Source: Candidatus Falkowiibacteriota bacterium (GTDB lineage: Bacteria; Patescibacteriota; Patescibacteriia; Patescibacteriales; UBA12465). From it: a stretch of 15,575 nt of DNA. The notes below the pieces were generated by a model. It did not search any database. It saw only the letters and a program-made list of their open reading frames with translations, and was not told where the DNA came from. The DNA lies in NCBI GenBank assembly GCA_026396945.1, contig JAPLVX010000089.1:2344-17918 (forward strand), given 5' to 3'. A program made the position numbers and the translations under genes. This document shows positions 12,116 through 15,575 of the stretch, in pieces. How positions within the stretch are numbered: the stretch's first letter is position 1; every line of letters starts with the position of its first letter.

Positions 12116-13576
12116 ATGGAAAAAGATCAAAAAAATCAAGCCGGCGACACGGAAGAGGTTGCCGAAGAAGTTATCATTATTGAAAATCCGGAAGTTATCG
12201 ACGGAACTATGCTCCAGGGTGAAATCGTTAAAGTCGGTGATGGCTTTATATTTATTGACCATGTAAGGCGCGGCTACCAAACCGTCCCTACTAACGGCGA
12301 TGTATTCTGTCCCGTCCCCAAAGATTCCAACTATAAAGTCGGACAATTGGTTCAGTTCTCCGAACTAAACCAGGACAGAGACCGGGTGGGCAAATTCCGC
12401 ACGGAAAACATTTCGCTGGTCAACACCGACCTGGATGTAAACACTCCAGAGGGACGCATTGGCATGATTGCCAAATTATCAGAGACTAAATCCCCTTATC
12501 ACCAACTAAAAAAAATCATTGCCGAGGGTGATATTGAAAAAGCCAAGGAGAATAAGCCGTTGGTCGAATTCGTCCAACAGGTTGCCTGGCTTTTAAACCA
12601 GGAAGGGGGCTATCAGCCGGAACACATCAGTCGAATGGCCGAAGAATTCGTGGCCAAAACCTTTGCCATGTTGGGACCATTGGGAGTGAAATGCTCGATC
12701 CAAGGCGACGTTGACCTGGAGGCCGAAGAAGAAATGATTAAGGAAACAGCCAAGCTGTATGAAGAAAGCGGTTTAAGCGGCCAGGCTGAATCCCTTAAAA
12801 AAGAATATGCCCAATTTCTGGCTGTAAGAAACGCTTTCACTTTGATGAGCCAGAACAATCTGCTCAATTATTGGTCGGTTATAGACCAAAAACATTTGCC
12901 GGAATTGACCTATGCTTTCCCGGTTTGTTATATCTACCGGAAAGCCGGGCTGGACGGTCTGGAACGCCAAGAAAGAGAAGACGACCCACGACCAGACGAA
13001 ACCATCAAGTTTTTCTCAGACTGCGTTGGCAGCCAGGAATACGCCTGGTTTTTCCAGATTTACAACCGCCGCACCCGGCCCTTAGCTCGCTTCAACGGGA
13101 AAGATATTATGCCGCCGGCGTTAGTGAAGATCATGAACAAGGCCAAAGAAAACTTTGACTATATTGCCATCATGACCCCCTATCATGATCAAGCTAGCCG
13201 TGAATGGTCCGATCCGAATTGGCTTCGGAATATTGACCCGATAATGGTGGGCTTTCTCAAAGACCTGCCGTATATGTTTGTGCTCGGCCGTTGGTCAGGG
13301 ACTGGAATTTTTCCTTTGTTACTCGACTGCATCGCCGACACCACCAATCATCTGAGAATTAACAAACATCTGCTCGGAAATTTTATTCATAACTCCTGGT
13401 GGTATAAGGGAAAAAAATCCAGTAACAACGATGAGGTAAAAGATATACTTTCAAATTCCGAGATGGAAAAGGTGTTGATTGAATATACCGATCGCTTACT
13501 CAAGGCCTATGACAACGGTCTTCTGTTCCAGTTTCTCAGGGGAGAACTGAAAGAGGACCCTGACTATAAATTCTAA
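12116..13576 (+). CDS. Unrecognised 486-residue protein with OB-like N-terminus
   Basis: The start is the ATG at 12116. An acidic lead (1-28) is followed by a small beta-rich domain at about 32-103 (MLQGEIVKVGDGFIFIDHV and later VPTNGDVFCPVP, YKVGQLVQFSEL). This looks like an OB/cold-shock or S1-type nucleic-acid-binding barrel. A helical middle part runs from about 120 to 262. The C-terminal part (265-430) reads like one alpha/beta domain, with the striking segments EYAWFFQIYNRRTRPLARF, FDYIAIMTPYHDQASREW (347-364), RNIDPIMVGF and VLGRWSGTGIFPLL. H357 and D358 sit in the second and could be functional. I know no family with this combination and assign no function. No signal peptide or membrane helix is present, so it should be cytoplasmic. 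It has a perfect consensus promoter and a strong terminator, suggesting high expression. Codon use is less AT-rich than in the operon at the left of the window. Confidence 0.85.
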   Translation: MEKDQKNQAGDTEEVAEEVIIIENPEVIDGTMLQGEIVKVGDGFIFIDHVRRGYQTVPTNGDVFCPVPKDSNYKVGQLVQFSELNQDRDRVGKFRTENISLVNTDLDVNTPEGRIGMIAKLSETKSPYHQLKKIIAEGDIEKAKENKPLVEFVQQVAWLLNQEGGYQPEHISRMAEEFVAKTFAMLGPLGVKCSIQGDVDLEAEEEMIKETAKLYEESGLSGQAESLKKEYAQFLAVRNAFTLMSQNNLLNYWSVIDQKHLPELTYAFPVCYIYRKAGLDGLERQEREDDPRPDETIKFFSDCVGSQEYAWFFQIYNRRTRPLARFNGKDIMPPALVKIMNKAKENFDYIAIMTPYHDQASREWSDPNWLRNIDPIMVGFLKDLPYMFVLGRWSGTGIFPLLLDCIADTTNHLRINKHLLGNFIHNSWWYKGKKSSNNDEVKDILSNSEMEKVLIEYTDRLLKAYDNGLLFQFLRGELKEDPDYKF

Positions 13577-13608
13577 AGAAACAAAAACTAAGCAAAACTC
13601 GAGATCTC

Positions 13609-13642
13609 GCTCGCCCTAAAATTAAAGGGGCGAGCTTTTTTT
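13609..13642 (+). terminator. Rho-independent terminator of the 486-residue protein gene
   Basis: GCTCGCCC (13609-13616) and GGGCGAGC (13628-13635) form a perfect 8-bp GC-rich stem with an 11-base loop, followed by seven T (13636-13642). It separates the accessory gene from polA. Confidence 0.93.
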
Positions 13643-13652
13643 ATTATTAAAT

Positions 13653-13681
13653 TTATCACTCAAACTAAGCTTTATTATAAC
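13653..13681 (+). promoter_or_regulatory. Probable polA promoter
   Basis: TTATCA (13653-13658) and TATAAC (13676-13681) are 17 bases apart. The start would be near 13688, with a leader of about 62 bases that has no strong SD before the ATG at 13750. Confidence 0.5.
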
Positions 13682-13749
13682 AAAAAATATCTCTGGCTAG
13701 CCTTAGAATCGTCTTTGCTAGCTGAGCTCAAAAATGATAAACTAAACCT

Positions 13750-15575
13750 ATGGCTACTAAAACTAAAAAACTCATAATTATTGATGGTAACGCCCTAATT
13801 CATCGCAGTTTTCACGCCTTACCCCCGACTTTAAAGACTAAAGACGGTCTTTTGGTTAACGCCGTTTATGGTTTTACTTCCTTTTTATTAAAGGCCCTTT
13901 TGGAATTTAAACCGGAATACGTAGTCCTGACCCTAGATAAAAAGGGCCCAACCTTTCGCCACGTCGCTTACGCTGATTATAAAGCGACCCGGGTCAAAGC
14001 GCCGGATGAACTTTACGAACAAATTCCTTTAGTTAAAGAAGTGGCCACGGCTTTAAGTATTCCAATTTTTGAAATGAGCGGCTATGAAGCCGATGATTTA
14101 ATTGGCACGATTTGCGCCCAGATTAAGACGGAAAAAAATCTGGACAAAATAATTATTACTGGCGACATGGATACGCTCCAATTAGTTAACGAAAGTACTC
14201 GCGTCTATACAATGAGCCGAGGACTTAGTGATACAATTATTTATAATGAGACCAAAGTCAAAGAACGCTACAATCTTCGACCCGATCAAATTATTGACTA
14301 TAAAGCCTTGCGCGGTGACCCGAGTGATAATATTCCGGGGGTTCGTGGGATTGGTGAAAAAACGGCCAGTGAATTATTAAATACTTTTAAAAATTTAGAC
14401 GGACTTTATCAAGCAGTTAAAAATGATAATTCTAAAATCAGCCCGCGAATTTTAGACTTATTAAAAACTCATAAAGCCGACGCTTATCTTTCCCGAGAAC
14501 TAGCCACAATTCATTTAGGCGCGCCGATAAAATTCAAACTCCAAGATATTAGTTTTTCTAATTTTGATTTAGACAAAGTTATTACTCTTTTCAGTCAACT
14601 CGAATTTCGCTCCCTCTTAAATAAAGCTAAAGATTTACGCGATCAAATTAAAATTAGCGCTTCCTCAAGAGCGGACGGACCGCTTAGCGAGTCGGGTGGC
14701 AAATCGCCCGATAGACCGGCCGGTAGAACGGGTAAGAAATCGAAGGGTGATATGGTCGAGCCCGGCAAACAAAATAAACAAACAGCGACGGAGATCAAAA
14801 ACGATTTAAGCGCCCAGAAATTTGCCCGTAACGCTAAAGATTTTAAATATCACAAAATTGATAACAAAAAAGATTTTCAAAATTTTCTTAAAAAATTAAA
14901 AACCGTCGCCGCCTTTACTTTCGATGTGGAAACAACTTCGCTTGATCCTTTGACTACCGAACTCTTGGGCTTAAGCTTTTCTTGGACTAAGGGTGAAGCG
15001 TATTTTGTTGTTACTAAGCCGGACCAAATAAATTCGGCTGAGTCTAAATCAATCGCGGCTTTAAAAAACAGCCGCCCGGATCTATTTAATTACCAAACTA
15101 AACCTGACTCGCCCAAAATGAAAAATATTCCCGAAAAAAATATTCACCCCTGGCTTAAAGACTTGGCGCCAATCTTCGCTGACCCGAAAATAAAGAAGCA
15201 CGGCCATAATCTTAAATTTGACACCCGCGTTTTAACGGCTCAAGGTTTGATTGTCGGAGGTTTAGGCTTTGATACTATGATTGCGGCTTATTTATTAAAC
15301 CCAGATAACCGCCAACATAATTTAGACGCTCTAACTTTTTCCGAATTAGGTTTTGAGAAAATCAGTAAAGGCAATCTTTTGGGTGAAGGGAAAAACGAAA
15401 TCTCTTGGGCGGAAATAGATTTAGATAAATTAAGTTCCTATTCCGGCGAAGACGCTGATTTCACTGAACAACTAGTGAAAATTCTTGAGCCGAAATTAAA
15501 AGCGCAAAAACTGACTGACCTATTTAATAAAATTGAAATGCCTTTGGTTGAAGTTCTGGCAGACATGGAAAATAA
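13750..15575 (+). CDS. polA: DNA polymerase I (5' part; runs off the window)
   Basis: From the ATG at 13750 the frame stays open for 608 codons to the window edge. The 5'-nuclease domain (about 1-297) shows LIIIDGNALIHRSFHALPP with D12, EADDLIGTI (D115, D116), GDMDTLQLV (D139, D141) and GDPSDNIPGVRGIGEKTA (D190, D193 and the helix-hairpin-helix). A hydrophilic Gly/Ser/Lys-rich linker covers about 302-357. The 3'-5' exonuclease domain starts near 366 and keeps all catalytic motifs: FDVETT (D392, E394), HNLKFDTR (D491) and YSGED (Y564, D568). Proofreading should therefore be active, unlike in PolA of Thermus or Bacillus. The polymerase domain begins at the edge (PLVEVLADMEN). PolA fills gaps and removes RNA primers in replication and repair. 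It is insulated from the preceding gene by a terminator. Confidence 0.97.
   Translation, partial: MATKTKKLIIIDGNALIHRSFHALPPTLKTKDGLLVNAVYGFTSFLLKALLEFKPEYVVLTLDKKGPTFRHVAYADYKATRVKAPDELYEQIPLVKEVATALSIPIFEMSGYEADDLIGTICAQIKTEKNLDKIIITGDMDTLQLVNESTRVYTMSRGLSDTIIYNETKVKERYNLRPDQIIDYKALRGDPSDNIPGVRGIGEKTASELLNTFKNLDGLYQAVKNDNSKISPRILDLLKTHKADAYLSRELATIHLGAPIKFKLQDISFSNFDLDKVITLFSQLEFRSLLNKAKDLRDQIKISASSRADGPLSESGGKSPDRPAGRTGKKSKGDMVEPGKQNKQTATEIKNDLSAQKFARNAKDFKYHKIDNKKDFQNFLKKLKTVAAFTFDVETTSLDPLTTELLGLSFSWTKGEAYFVVTKPDQINSAESKSIAALKNSRPDLFNYQTKPDSPKMKNIPEKNIHPWLKDLAPIFADPKIKKHGHNLKFDTRVLTAQGLIVGGLGFDTMIAAYLLNPDNRQHNLDALTFSELGFEKISKGNLLGEGKNEISWAEIDLDKLSSYSGEDADFTEQLVKILEPKLKAQKLTDLFNKIEMPLVEVLADMEN

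Noticed and set aside
12613..13158. Alternative frames within the 486-residue gene
   Set aside because: They are antisense or shifted frames inside a clearly coding, uninterrupted gene and have no independent signals.
9646..13640. Direct repeat of the tRNA-Ala 3' end as an attachment site
   Set aside because: No copy of the T arm or acceptor sequence was found downstream; the T arm at 11149-11165 differs and belongs to the tRNA-like RNA.
1..15575. CRISPR array or long tandem repeats
   Set aside because: No regularly spaced repeat of 20-40 bases was found on either strand, and no cas-like gene is present.

Overview
The window is AT-rich, with compact operons, short intergenic gaps, few convincing Shine-Dalgarno sequences and many housekeeping genes beside short unknown ones. 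This suits a small-genome bacterium, most likely of the Candidate Phyla Radiation (Patescibacteria). The assignment is inferred from gene style and neighbourhood; no rRNA or other phylogenetic marker was analysed.

Left part (1-3996, minus strand): a tightly packed operon is read from right to left as yebC, ruvC, glgA, a GH57 glycosidase, and the start of a gene leaving the window that may encode an APH-fold kinase. It joins a transcription/translation factor and a Holliday-junction nuclease to alpha-glucan metabolism. At 4116-5048 a divergent gene encodes a SIS-like sugar-phosphate-binding protein, driven by a near-consensus promoter and ended by a two-way terminator.

Middle (5140-9573): an acyl carrier protein, a 2,3-BPG-dependent phosphoglycerate mutase whose second active-site His is replaced by Ser, and a secreted protein of four fibronectin-like repeats lie on the minus strand. 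A membrane-anchored LysM-LysM-M23 peptidoglycan hydrolase and a two-helix membrane protein then lie on the plus strand. A tRNA-Ala(TGC) gene with the G3:U70 identity pair closes this part.

Accessory region (about 9720-13640): a string of genes without recognisable housekeeping roles starts 2 bases after the tRNA. It holds small minus-strand ORFs including an XRE-type regulator, a 77-base nested inverted repeat, and a 93-base RNA with a perfect tRNA acceptor stem and T arm but no normal D or anticodon arm, followed at once by a strong terminator. A secreted 163-residue protein and a 486-residue protein with an OB-like N-terminus and an unrecognised C-terminal domain follow, each behind a (near-)perfect sigma70-type promoter. 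No integrase, transposase or CRISPR array is visible. The window ends in polA (13750 onward), which has intact 5'-nuclease and proofreading motifs.

The best candidates for something undescribed are the tRNA-like RNA at 11081-11204 and the 486-residue protein at 12116-13576.
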